From assembly GCA_040081465.1 (NCBI GenBank), contig JBEBGL010000003.1, positions 186,001-250,000 of the forward strand: a DNA stretch of 64,000 nt, in the 5' to 3' direction. The translations under genes were made by a program, and so were the position numbers. The notes beneath the pieces were generated by a model, which made no database searches, was not told the DNA's origin, and saw only the letters and a program-made list of their open reading frames with translations. This DNA is from UBA668 sp040081465. GTDB lineage: Bacteria > Actinomycetota > Acidimicrobiia > Acidimicrobiales > Ilumatobacteraceae. Below, in pieces: positions 45,697 through 54,434 of the stretch; position 1 is the stretch's first letter, and every line of letters starts with the position of its first letter.

Positions 45697-46383
45697 CTAG
45701 ATCGCGTCGGGTTCGAAGCGGTAGCCAATACCTGGCTCGGTAAGGAAGTAGCGCGGCCGGCTCGGCTCGGGTTCCAGCTTCTTGCGAATGGCTGCAAGGT
45801 GCACTCGCAGATAGTTGGTCTCTTGCTCGTACTGTGGCCCCCACACCTGTTGCAGCAACTGGCGTTGTGTGACCAGTCGCCCAGAGTGCCGAACAAGTTC
45901 TTCGACGATCTCCCACTCGATCGGGGTCAGGTGCACGTGCTCGCCATTCGCCAGCGTCGCGACTTTTTCACTGAGATCGACTGTGAATGACGCGGTGCTG
46001 ACCGAAGCTTGCTCGGGTGTCGGTTGGTGGCGCCTGAGCGCGGCGCGCAACCTGGCAAGCACTTCATTCATGCCGAAGGGCTTCGTCACGTAGTCGTCGG
46101 CGCCAGCGTCGAGGGCGCGCACCTTGTCGGCCTCGCTATCGCGCACCGAGAGAATGATTATTGGCACCTTCGTCCAGCCGCGCAATCCCTCCACAACTCC
46201 AACTCCGTCGATTCCCGGAAGGCCGATGTCGAGAAGCACGAGGTCAGGTGGGCGAGCAGCAGCAAGCGCGAGCGCTTCCTCGCCACTGGCGGCAACTTCA
46301 ACTTCGTAATCGCGCGCGGTCAGATTGATCTTCAGCGCCTTTCGAATTTGCGCCTCGTCGTCGACGACTAAGATTCGCGTCAC
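45697..46383 (-). CDS. kdpE: Response regulator KdpE
   Basis: KdpE is the OmpR-type regulator activating the kdp operon. The receiver domain has the acidic pair in ILVVDDEAQIRKAL, the phospho-acceptor Asp in LVLLDIGLPG (about 52) and the Lys in DDYVTKPFG. The winged-helix domain has LTPIEWEIVEELVRHSGRLVTQRQLLQQVWG and a YLRVHLAAIRKKLEP recognition helix. Its start overlaps kdpD by four bases. The 228-residue length is standard. Confidence 0.97.
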   Translation of the reverse strand: MTRILVVDDEAQIRKALKINLTARDYEVEVAASGEEALALAAARPPDLVLLDIGLPGIDGVGVVEGLRGWTKVPIIILSVRDSEADKVRALDAGADDYVTKPFGMNEVLARLRAALRRHQPTPEQASVSTASFTVDLSEKVATLANGEHVHLTPIEWEIVEELVRHSGRLVTQRQLLQQVWGPQYEQETNYLRVHLAAIRKKLEPEPSRPRYFLTEPGIGYRFEPDAI

Positions 46384-48896
46384 TTGGCATCCTTCGCGAT
46401 CGGCACGATGATCGTGAACGTACAGCCGCCACCTGGTGTGTCGTCCAACTCGATCACACCACCGGTGAGTTCGACGAAGCCCCGGGCGATCGCAAGCCCC
46501 AATCCGACGCCAGCGTCGTTGGACCTATCTCCTAAGCGCTGGAACGGCTCAAACACGCGCGCCCGCACACTCTTGGGAATTCCGGGACCGCTGTCGATAA
46601 TGCGTAGTTGCACTCGGTCGGCAATCTTTGCCGCCTCGATGCGCACAGTCTGAGTGGGCTCGGTCCATGCCAGCGCGTTGGACACGAGGTTGGCAATGGA
46701 GCGCTCCAGTAGCGCAGCGTCTGTCAGAACCAGAGGAAGTTGCTCGCTGACATCGACAACGACACGTCCGGCCGGTGCCGCCAACGCTGACAGCGCTGCC
46801 GCGACGACCTCCTCCATTGCCGTGGGCACCAGATTCGCCAAGGCGGCACCACCCTGCAATCGGCTCATGTCGAGCAGGTTTCCGACGACGCGGTCGAGTC
46901 GATCCGCTGACGTGTCGATTGTGGCGAGTAGGTCGCGGCGATCCTGGGCGCTGAAACCGACATCGGCTGCCATCAGCCCTGTGACTGATGCCTTGATAGA
47001 GGCAAGGGGTGTGCGCAGATCGTGAGAGACGGCTTGCAATAACGCTGTGCGCAGTGCATTCGATTCCGACAGCGATTCAATTTTCGTTGCGTCCTTGCGC
47101 AACCGACGCGCCTCCAGCCCAAGTGAAAGTTGGTCGGCGAACGCGCGCAGCACTCCGAGGTCGTCTCCGCTGATCGGTCGCCCGCGCATGACGAGTTGTG
47201 TGTTCCCCGCCTCGTCAAGTGAGATTGCGACACCTTCGGCAGGAGTGCTTGGCGGGTTGCTACCCGATGCGGTGGTCAGTGTCCAGCCCTCCGCCGTTCG
47301 TTCAAGCACCGCCGCCGAATCGAGTTCAAAGAGCGCGCGCACTTGGTCGACGAGATCCGGAAGTGGGTCGGCGGCGGCGATGATCGAACCAGTGGACCGC
47401 GCAAGCGCGGTCGCGTCAGCTCGTGCGCGCCGTGCGTCGCGGCTTTGTCGTGCTGTTCGGTCCACGATTGTGCTGACGCCGATCGCGACTGTGACGAAGA
47501 CTCCCAGAGCGATGATGTTGTCCGTGTCGGTGATAGTCCATGTGTGCACAGGTGGCGTGAGGTACCAGTTCGTCAGCAATGAGGCTGCAATGGATGCGAA
47601 CACGCCAGGGCGAACGCCGCCGACCGCTGCAATGACCAGCACAATCGCCAAATTCATCAGCAGTGCGCTTCCGAGGTTGAGGTGTTCGTCGACAGCGACC
47701 AACACTGCGGTCAGCAGCGGTAACCCAATGACGCACAGCGCCCATGCCAGCAGCTCGCGCCTGCGCGGGATAGCGCTGAGTGAGCGGCGCCGCCGTGGCT
47801 GCCGCGAGTGCTGACTTGGCGTTTCGGGATCCGTTGCGATCATGTGCACATCGACACCGGGTAGCCGTCGCTGTACCTGCGCGGAGAGCGTCCCGTGCAG
47901 TGCTTCCGAGATTTTTGATCTACGTGAGGCCCCGAAGACGACCTGTGTTGCCTGCTCGCTCGCCGCGAACGCGGCGAGCGTGGCAGCGACATCGTCGCCG
48001 ACAACCTCGCGATACGTGCCACCGAGCTCGATCACCAACGCTCGTTGCCGTTCCAGGCTGTCGCCAGTGTTTCTGGAGAGACCATCTGCGCTAGCGACGT
48101 GCACGCCCAACAACTCACCGCGAACCCGACCAGCCAGGCGCGCGGCGCGACGAATCAGATGGTCGCCGCCTGGCGAGCCGGTCAGCGCAACGACGACACG
48201 CTCGCGTGTCTCCCACGCGTCGGTGATGCCGTGCTGGGCGAGGTAACCCTGCAAGGCGTCCTCGACCCGGTCGGCCACCCACAACAGCGCGAGCTCGCGG
48301 AGTGCCCCGAGATTTCCAGGGCGGAAGTAGTTCGCCAGCGCGGCGTCGACCTTGGCTGCCTTGTAGATGTTGCCGTGCGCCATGCGACGGCGCAGGGCTT
48401 CCGGACTCATATCGACGAGTTCGATTTGGTCGGCTTGCCGCACGAATGAGTCGGGGACGGTTTCACGCTGCGCGACACCGGTGATCCGATGGACGACGTC
48501 GTTCAGTGACTCGAGGTGCTGAATGTTGACCGTCGAGATGACGTCGATTCCGGCAGCGAGAAGCTCTTCGACATCTTCCCAACGCTTGGTGTGCCGGACG
48601 CCTGGAGTGTTGGTATGCGCGAGTTCATCGACCAGGACAACGGCTGGATGTCGGCGCAGGATCGCGTCCAGATCCATTTCCTCGAACATTGAGTCGCGGT
48701 AGGCGACTTGTTGCCGCGGAATCAGCTCTAGATCACCCATCTGTTCGATGGTCTGCGGGCGCTCGTGAGTCTCGACATACCCGATCACGACGTCGGTGCC
48801 GCGGTGCGCGCGCCGCCGCCCTTCGTTCAACATCGCGTACGTCTTGCCCACTCCGGGAGCCGCTCCCAGGTAGATCCGAAACGTGCCGCGCGCCAT
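46380..48896 (-). CDS. kdpD: Sensor histidine kinase KdpD
   Basis: The 838-residue kinase has the full KdpD order. First are an N-terminal KdpD domain with Walker A GAAPGVGKTYAML and the DELAHTNTPG motif, and a universal-stress-type domain ending near residue 360. Four helices of the DUF4118 region follow at about 385-490, then a GAF-like region. The kinase core has the H-box AVSHDLRTPLASIK, N-box SIANLVSNAL, DSGPGIP and GVGLGLAIA. It senses potassium limitation and phosphorylates KdpE. It lies 17 bases after kdpC. Confidence 0.97.
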   Translation of the reverse strand: MARGTFRIYLGAAPGVGKTYAMLNEGRRRAHRGTDVVIGYVETHERPQTIEQMGDLELIPRQQVAYRDSMFEEMDLDAILRRHPAVVLVDELAHTNTPGVRHTKRWEDVEELLAAGIDVISTVNIQHLESLNDVVHRITGVAQRETVPDSFVRQADQIELVDMSPEALRRRMAHGNIYKAAKVDAALANYFRPGNLGALRELALLWVADRVEDALQGYLAQHGITDAWETRERVVVALTGSPGGDHLIRRAARLAGRVRGELLGVHVASADGLSRNTGDSLERQRALVIELGGTYREVVGDDVAATLAAFAASEQATQVVFGASRRSKISEALHGTLSAQVQRRLPGVDVHMIATDPETPSQHSRQPRRRRSLSAIPRRRELLAWALCVIGLPLLTAVLVAVDEHLNLGSALLMNLAIVLVIAAVGGVRPGVFASIAASLLTNWYLTPPVHTWTITDTDNIIALGVFVTVAIGVSTIVDRTARQSRDARRARADATALARSTGSIIAAADPLPDLVDQVRALFELDSAAVLERTAEGWTLTTASGSNPPSTPAEGVAISLDEAGNTQLVMRGRPISGDDLGVLRAFADQLSLGLEARRLRKDATKIESLSESNALRTALLQAVSHDLRTPLASIKASVTGLMAADVGFSAQDRRDLLATIDTSADRLDRVVGNLLDMSRLQGGAALANLVPTAMEEVVAAALSALAAPAGRVVVDVSEQLPLVLTDAALLERSIANLVSNALAWTEPTQTVRIEAAKIADRVQLRIIDSGPGIPKSVRARVFEPFQRLGDRSNDAGVGLGLAIARGFVELTGGVIELDDTPGGGCTFTIIVPIAKDAK

Positions 48897-48913
48897 ACCG
48901 ACAGTGTGCCCGA

Positions 48914-49501
48914 TCAGCTACTTGCGAACGCGTCGAGCGCAATGTTCAACTCGAGCACGTTCACGCCAGGATCGCCGAGAACAAGCAGATCGCGATCGTC
49001 GGTGTGGTCACCAATCATCTGTAGCACTACGGCGATTTCCAGGCCGCGAGCCTCGGCGACCCGCGGGGCTTGCAAACGAGCGTTGGCCACGCTGATGTGC
49101 GGATCTAGGCCACTGGCCGACGCGGTAACGGCATCAACCGGTACAAGCACGTCGTCACTCAATCCGTTTTCGGCGCGATAGGCCACGACGCGTTCCGCGA
49201 CTGCATCCAGGAGTGCTGGGTTGTGCGGTCCAAGGTTCGAGCCCGACGATGCTCCCGCGTTGTACCCATCACCAGCGGCCGACGGCCGGGGGTGAAAGTA
49301 CTGGGGAGAAACAAACTGTTGCCCAATCAGCTTCGAGCCGACCACTTCGCCGTCGACCTTGATGAGCGAGCCTTCGGCTTCGTCCTTGAGAGCCACCTGC
49401 GCGACAGCGGTGACAACGAGCGGATACACGACCCCGCACACCACCGTGAAGACCACGAGGGCGAACAATGCGGGACGCAGTTGACGAAAGAAGTTCTTCA
49501 T
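48914..49501 (-). CDS. kdpC: Potassium-transporting ATPase subunit KdpC
   Basis: The 195-residue protein has one N-terminal membrane helix (LRPALFALVVFTVVCGVVYPLVVTAVAQ) and the conserved GSKLIGQQFVSPQYFHPRPSAA and SASGLDPHISVANARLQAPRVA segments. KdpC stabilises the KdpFABC complex and raises its ATP affinity. The ATG shares one base with the kdpB stop, as is usual in this operon. Confidence 0.97.
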   Translation of the reverse strand: MKNFFRQLRPALFALVVFTVVCGVVYPLVVTAVAQVALKDEAEGSLIKVDGEVVGSKLIGQQFVSPQYFHPRPSAAGDGYNAGASSGSNLGPHNPALLDAVAERVVAYRAENGLSDDVLVPVDAVTASASGLDPHISVANARLQAPRVAEARGLEIAVVLQMIGDHTDDRDLLVLGDPGVNVLELNIALDAFASS

Positions 49502-51606
49502 TACTTCACTCCTAGAGCAGTGACCAGCAGGTCGATGAGTTTGATTCCAACGAATGGGGCGACGATTCCACCGAAGCCGTAAACCAGTAGGTTGCGGCGC
49601 AACACGACGGCGGCACTTTCGGCACGGAACTTGACGCCGCGCAGCGCAAGCGGGATTAGACCGACGATGATCAGCGCGTTGAAGATGACCGCCGAGAGGA
49701 TTGCCGACCTCGGGGTAGCGAGATCCATCACGTTCATCGAGTCGAGCGCAGGCAATGTGGCGACGAACATCGCCGGAATGATGGCGAAGTACTTGGCGAT
49801 GTCGTTGGCAATCGAGAACGTGGTTAGCGACCCACGCGTAATCAACAACTGCTTACCGATCTCGACGATCTCGATCAGCTTCGTCGGGTTCGAGTCGAGG
49901 TCGACCATGTTGCCTGCCTCTTTCGCAGCCTGAGTACCCGTGTTCATCGCGACGCCGACATCGGCCTGCGCGAGCGCAGGAGCATCGTTAGTTCCGTCGC
50001 CTGTCATCGCGACCAGGTTGCCGCCAGCTTGTTCGCGCTTGATCAACGCCATCTTGTCTTCCGGGGTTGCCTCGGCGAGGAAGTCGTCGACTCCTGCCTC
50101 GGCGGCGATGGCGGCGGCCGTCAGCGGATTGTCGCCCGTGATCATGACGGTTCGTATGCCCATCATGCGCAGTTGCTGAAACCGCTCAGTCATGCCCGGC
50201 TTGACGGTGTCCTTCAAGCGAATGACACCGAGCACGCGCAATCCGTCGATAACAACCAGCGGCGTTGCACCGTCGCGTGACACGCCGTCGACGATGGGGC
50301 CAAGTTCGATCGGCGCCGCGCCTCCGTGTTCCAACACGAACCGACGCACCGAGTCGCCGGCGCCTTTGCGAACGCTGCGCGCAGCCTGGTTTCCATAGGC
50401 CGGAAAGTCCATGCCGCTCATGCGTGTTTGGGCGGTGAACGGAACCAGTACGGCATCCGGATTATCGGGGATTGTGAGCCCAAACTTCTCGATCGCGAGC
50501 GCAACGATTGATCGGCCTTCCGGCGTTTCGTCGGCAAGGCTCGCTGCCAGTGCGGCTTCAGCAACCTCGCGTTCGGTGACGTCGTGCACGGGAATGAATT
50601 CCGAGGCCTGCCGTGATCCGAACGTGATCGTGCCTGTCTTGTCGAGCAGCAAAGTGCTGACGTCGCCGGCCGCCTCGACTGCCCGACCGCTCATCGCGAG
50701 CACATTGCGCTGCACCAGGCGGTCCATGCCCGCAATTCCGATCGCCGATAGCAAGCCACCGATGGTGGTAGGGATCAGGCACACGAGCAGTGCGACGAGC
50801 ACGATCACGGTTTGTTCGGCGCCGGAGAAGATTGCGAACGGCTGCAAGGTAACGACCGCCAGTAGGAAGACGATGGTGAGGCCAGCCAGCAGAATGCTGA
50901 GCGCGATCTCGTTTGGCGTCTTCTGTCTGTTGGCACCTTCTACCAACGCGATCATGCGGTCGAGGAAGCTTTCGCCTGGCCGCGAGGTGATCTGCACGAC
51001 GATCTCGTCGCTCAGCACTCGTGTGCCACCGGTGACGGCACTGCGATCGCCACCGGACTCGCGTACAACTGGCGCGCTCTCTCCGGTGATTGCACTCTCG
51101 TCGACAGTGGCGATGCCCTCAACGACATCGCCATCGCCCGGAATCACTTGCCCGGCGCTAACGACACAGAGATCGCCGAGCTGCAGCTGCGCAGAAGGCT
51201 TCTCAATGATCGAGCCGCCCGGTAAGCGCACCCTGGCCATGGTGTCGGCGCGTGTTGCCCGCAATGCAGCGGCTTGCGCCTTGCCACGCCCTTCTGCCAT
51301 CGCCTCAGCAAAGTTGGCGAACAAGACCGTGAACCACAACCAGGCCGCCACGAGTCCGGAGAACCAGTTCTCGTTGCTGCTGGCAGATCCAAAGTCGCGG
51401 ATGAATAGAACAGTCGTGAGTACCGAGCCCACTTCCACCACGAACATCACAGGGTTCCGCGCGAGCGTGACGGGATTCAGCTTGCGCACGCTGTCGACAA
51501 GTGCGCGACGCACGATCGTGCGATCGAACATTGATCGAGATGCACTTGCCCGAGTGCGGACTTTCGGTGAGCGCTCCTGTGGAGTGATTTCAATTGTTGA
51601 GTTCAT
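49501..51606 (-). CDS. kdpB: Potassium-transporting ATPase subunit KdpB
   Basis: This P-type ATPase subunit energises K+ uptake. The 701-residue product from ATG 51606 has the phosphorylation motif LLLDKTGTITFG, the TGES actuator motif (ITGESAPV), the hinge MTGDGTNDAPALAQADVGVAM and the TGDNPLTA loop. The frame extends to 51843, but that would overlap kdpA heavily. ATG 51606 overlaps the kdpA stop by four bases. Confidence 0.97.
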   Translation of the reverse strand: MNSTIEITPQERSPKVRTRASASRSMFDRTIVRRALVDSVRKLNPVTLARNPVMFVVEVGSVLTTVLFIRDFGSASSNENWFSGLVAAWLWFTVLFANFAEAMAEGRGKAQAAALRATRADTMARVRLPGGSIIEKPSAQLQLGDLCVVSAGQVIPGDGDVVEGIATVDESAITGESAPVVRESGGDRSAVTGGTRVLSDEIVVQITSRPGESFLDRMIALVEGANRQKTPNEIALSILLAGLTIVFLLAVVTLQPFAIFSGAEQTVIVLVALLVCLIPTTIGGLLSAIGIAGMDRLVQRNVLAMSGRAVEAAGDVSTLLLDKTGTITFGSRQASEFIPVHDVTEREVAEAALAASLADETPEGRSIVALAIEKFGLTIPDNPDAVLVPFTAQTRMSGMDFPAYGNQAARSVRKGAGDSVRRFVLEHGGAAPIELGPIVDGVSRDGATPLVVIDGLRVLGVIRLKDTVKPGMTERFQQLRMMGIRTVMITGDNPLTAAAIAAEAGVDDFLAEATPEDKMALIKREQAGGNLVAMTGDGTNDAPALAQADVGVAMNTGTQAAKEAGNMVDLDSNPTKLIEIVEIGKQLLITRGSLTTFSIANDIAKYFAIIPAMFVATLPALDSMNVMDLATPRSAILSAVIFNALIIVGLIPLALRGVKFRAESAAVVLRRNLLVYGFGGIVAPFVGIKLIDLLVTALGVK

Positions 51607-53336
51607 GGTGTCAGTTGCTCCAAGATCGGGCCTAGGGCCAGGGAGGGAAGAAATGTGAGGCCGGCGATGATCACGACCACGCCAGCGACGAGTGCCGCGA
51701 ACAACGGCGTGTCGGTGGGGAAAGTTCCCGACGTTGCCGGCACCTTCTGCTTGCGCACAAGCGAACCACCGACCGCGAGTGCGGGAATGATTAGGAAGAA
51801 ACGGCCGATCAGCATCGCCAGGCCTTGCGTCGTCGTGTACCAATCGGTACCAGTGCCGACGTAGGCGAATGCCGAGCCGTTGTTGTTGGCAGCCGAGGCG
51901 TAGTTGTAAAGCACTTCGCTGAGCCCATGTGCGTCCTGCGTTTGCAAGCCACTCGTTACCGAACCGAGCATCACGCTGGCGGCGGCAAACCCCAGAAGGG
52001 CGATGGGCATCGCGAGGATGTACAACACCACCAACTTCATCTCTGCGGCCTGGATCTTCTTGCCGAGGTATTCGGGAGTTCGCCCGACCATCAGGCCGGC
52101 GATGAATACGGCGAGTAGTGCGTAGTGAAGGAGGCCAATCAAACCGACACCAACACCACCCGGTGAAATTTCGCCGAGCATCATCTGAGCCATCGGCATC
52201 GCGCCACCCGCGGGTGTGAAGCTGTCATGCATACAGTTCACCGAGCCGTTGGAAGTGCCTGTCGTGGCGCCAGCCCATAGCCCACATGCGGATGGGCCGA
52301 ATCGAATTTCCTTGCCTTCCATGTTGCCGCCGACTTGTTGGCTCGACTGAGCCTGCGTGACGCCCTGTGCATCCAGCCGAGAGTTACCAACCTGTTCGGC
52401 AAAGATTGAGAACACGCTGAAGGCCAACAGGAATCCCACCATCACGGCCAACAAGACGCGAGCTTGTCGACGCGAGCCGACTAGGTAGCCATATGCGATG
52501 ACGAGCGCGAGCGGAATCGCGAGGATGGCCCACATCTCGATGAAGTTGGATAGTCCGGTCGGATTCTCGAAAGGGTGCGCCGAGTTGGCGTTGAAGAAGC
52601 CGCCACCGTTCGAGCCGAGTTGCTTCATTGCGACCTGCGACGCCACCGGACCACCGGGAATTTCTTGCGTGATCTGTTGTGTCGCGACCGCGTCGATCGG
52701 TTTGGCCGAGGTCGAGCCGTGGAAGTTCTGGATGACTCCTTGCGTGACGAGCCCAAGAGCGACGATGAATGAAAGCGGCAGCAGGATGCGCGTGGTGGTG
52801 CGAACGAGGTCGACCCAAAAGTTGCCAAGCGTGCGCGCATTGCGGCGCGCGATCCCACGGATCAGCGCCACTGCGACCGCCAAGCCAGCTGCGGCCGAAA
52901 CGAAGTTCTGAACGGTGAGCCCGAGCATCTGGGTGAGATGACTCATCGTGAGTTCACCGGAGTACCACTGCCAGTTTGTGTTGGTCATGAAGCTGACCGA
53001 GACGTTGAACGCGCCTTGAGGCGAAACGTCGCTCACGTTGGTTGGGTTGAACGGCAGGCTGCTCTGAAATCGCTGAATTCCGTAGACCGCGAGGAAGCTC
53101 ACGAAACTGAAAGCCAGAAAGGCTGCGGCGTAAACGTTCCAGCGCTGCTCGCGCTTCGAGTCGATGCGGCAGATCTTGTAGATCGCACGATCGATCGGGC
53201 CGAATACTCGATCGCCTGGTGCCGAGCCGTCGGCCCGCGAGCCGTACACAGCGGCCATGTACTTACCAAGCGGCGGAACCGTGATGGCGAGCACCACTAG
53301 CAACGCGGCGAATTGAAACCATCCTGAAGGACTCAT
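51603..53336 (-). CDS. kdpA: Potassium-transporting ATPase subunit KdpA
   Basis: KdpA is the channel-like subunit that binds external K+ with high affinity. The 577-residue membrane protein shows the pore signatures FMTNTNWQWYSGE and KQLGSNGGGFFNANSAHPFENP, and ten or so helices. It starts at ATG 53336, which shares a base with the kdpF stop. Confidence 0.97.
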   Translation of the reverse strand: MSPSGWFQFAALLVVLAITVPPLGKYMAAVYGSRADGSAPGDRVFGPIDRAIYKICRIDSKREQRWNVYAAAFLAFSFVSFLAVYGIQRFQSSLPFNPTNVSDVSPQGAFNVSVSFMTNTNWQWYSGELTMSHLTQMLGLTVQNFVSAAAGLAVAVALIRGIARRNARTLGNFWVDLVRTTTRILLPLSFIVALGLVTQGVIQNFHGSTSAKPIDAVATQQITQEIPGGPVASQVAMKQLGSNGGGFFNANSAHPFENPTGLSNFIEMWAILAIPLALVIAYGYLVGSRRQARVLLAVMVGFLLAFSVFSIFAEQVGNSRLDAQGVTQAQSSQQVGGNMEGKEIRFGPSACGLWAGATTGTSNGSVNCMHDSFTPAGGAMPMAQMMLGEISPGGVGVGLIGLLHYALLAVFIAGLMVGRTPEYLGKKIQAAEMKLVVLYILAMPIALLGFAAASVMLGSVTSGLQTQDAHGLSEVLYNYASAANNNGSAFAYVGTGTDWYTTTQGLAMLIGRFFLIIPALAVGGSLVRKQKVPATSGTFPTDTPLFAALVAGVVVIIAGLTFLPSLALGPILEQLTP

Positions 53337-53431
53337 CAGAACCTCTCTGGTGCAATGAGAACGACGACTAGGAACCCGGCCAGAAGTACGGCCAGGATCA
53401 GACCGATTGCGTTGTCAGCGGTGGCGAGCAT
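53336..53431 (-). CDS. kdpF: KdpF small subunit (31 residues)
   Basis: On the minus strand a 32-codon frame from ATG 53431 to TGA 53336 encodes MLATADNAIGLILAVLLAGF followed by LVVVLIAPERF. This is one membrane helix with the C-terminal PERF typical of KdpF, a lipid-like stabilising subunit of the Kdp complex. The stop overlaps the kdpA ATG (TGATG), and the start overlaps the stop of the upstream small gene. It is shorter than common gene-finding cut-offs. Confidence 0.93.
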   Translation of the reverse strand: MLATADNAIGLILAVLLAGFLVVVLIAPERF

Positions 53432-53565
53432 CACGTCGTCACCGCCGCGTCTTCGCTGCTCGAATCAGCCGGGTCCGGCCCGATTATGCGATCGCACAGC
53501 GCGGTGTAGGCGATACACAGGGCAAAGAAGCCCATCGCGATCGCGATGAATATGACGTCACGCAT
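53431..53565 (-). CDS. Small membrane protein of the kdp operon (44 residues)
   Basis: From ATG 53565, with an AGGAG ribosome site nine bases upstream, the frame encodes a single helix (DVIFIAIAMGFFALCIAYTALCDRI) and a short acidic tail. It lies directly upstream of kdpF with a TGATG overlap. Similar short proteins precede kdpF in other actinobacterial operons. It is probably a minor subunit or assembly factor, but its role is not established. The longer frame from 53643 lacks conservation. Confidence 0.75.
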   Translation of the reverse strand: MRDVIFIAIAMGFFALCIAYTALCDRIIGPDPADSSSEDAAVTT

Positions 53566-54301
53566 TTCGATTCTCCTGTTTGAGGGCGATGGCGAACTGG
53601 TCCGCGATAGCAACGGCTGCCCGTCGCTGCTCGCGGGTGACACTCACCGCGGGGTTTGTTACAAGGCTGATTTGTCCGAGGTGCGCACCATCGGCTTCGA
53701 CGTCGATGACCGCACCTTCGCGAGGTAACGCAAAGCCATCACCGAGGAACCGGTGATGCCTCACATCGATGCGGCCGTCACGCTCGATTACGGGCAGCTG
53801 CTTGCGTTGTTCGCCGCGCTCGAAGGTCGCCTCCTTTACGCCAAGCGAAGCAATGAGCTCGTCGCGACTCGACGACCACACCGCGTCAGCCGAAGCACCG
53901 GAGGTGACAAGGGCGCCCACTGACTCGAGGGCGCGCATCGAACGAAGATTCGACTGGCGGGCAGCGCTCTGGCGCGATCTGGCCGTGCCAACCTCGCCAA
54001 CCGCGAGGCCAGCTATGAGAAGCAGACCTGTCGTGAGCACGTCGCGCCCAGAGTGGATGCGCAACGTGAGATACGGCTCGGTGTAGAAGAAGTTGAACGA
54101 GAGCGCAGCCGTAACGGCGGCCGCGCCACCACTCAAGCGGCCGCCCACAGTCGCAGCGCCGATGACGACGAGCATCAGGATGAGTGCGGCGTTTGCGCTA
54201 CCGAGTTCCTCGCGCACCGCGACGAACGCTCCGGCGACGGCGATTGTGATGCAAGCGAACCCGGCGGCTAAACCCGTTGATTCAGTGAGGTCGCGCTTCA
54301 T
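53558..54301 (-). CDS. Kinase-less DUF4118-GAF sensor protein of the kdp operon
   Basis: The 247-residue protein has four membrane helices at about 10-105, with the DUF4118 hallmark AALSFNFFYTEPYLTLRI. A short helical linker and a GAF-like domain (about 125-245) follow. This matches the middle of KdpD but lacks the Walker, USP and histidine-kinase parts. It is the first gene of the operon, and its stop overlaps the next start. It may modulate the full-length KdpD encoded at the other end. That role is inference. Confidence 0.82.
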   Translation of the reverse strand: MKRDLTESTGLAAGFACITIAVAGAFVAVREELGSANAALILMLVVIGAATVGGRLSGGAAAVTAALSFNFFYTEPYLTLRIHSGRDVLTTGLLLIAGLAVGEVGTARSRQSAARQSNLRSMRALESVGALVTSGASADAVWSSSRDELIASLGVKEATFERGEQRKQLPVIERDGRIDVRHHRFLGDGFALPREGAVIDVEADGAHLGQISLVTNPAVSVTREQRRAAVAIADQFAIALKQENRNA

Positions 54302-54333
54302 GTCTTACCTTCTACGCCGGCTTTTGGCGGCGG

Positions 54334-54371
54334 GGAAGTGGCTTAATGCCCTCTATACGCGCAGCACTTCC
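54334..54371. promoter_or_regulatory. Inverted repeat in the kdp promoter region
   Basis: GGAAGTG at 54334-54340 is exactly complementary to CACTTCC at 54365-54371. Between them the minus strand carries TATAGA (54357-54352), a plausible -10 box for the kdp operon. No good -35 is seen, as expected for an activator-dependent promoter. KdpE is the obvious candidate binder. Confidence 0.4.
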
Positions 54372-54434
54372 GTCTTGATGCGGACTTGTCGGTCGCCACG
54401 ACTTTGAACGGCACTGGCTGGTACCTTCATTTGC

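Noticed and set aside
50411..51658. 415-residue plus-strand frame within kdpB
   Set aside because: Ser/Thr/Arg-rich shadow; kdpB on the other strand has every P-type ATPase motif.
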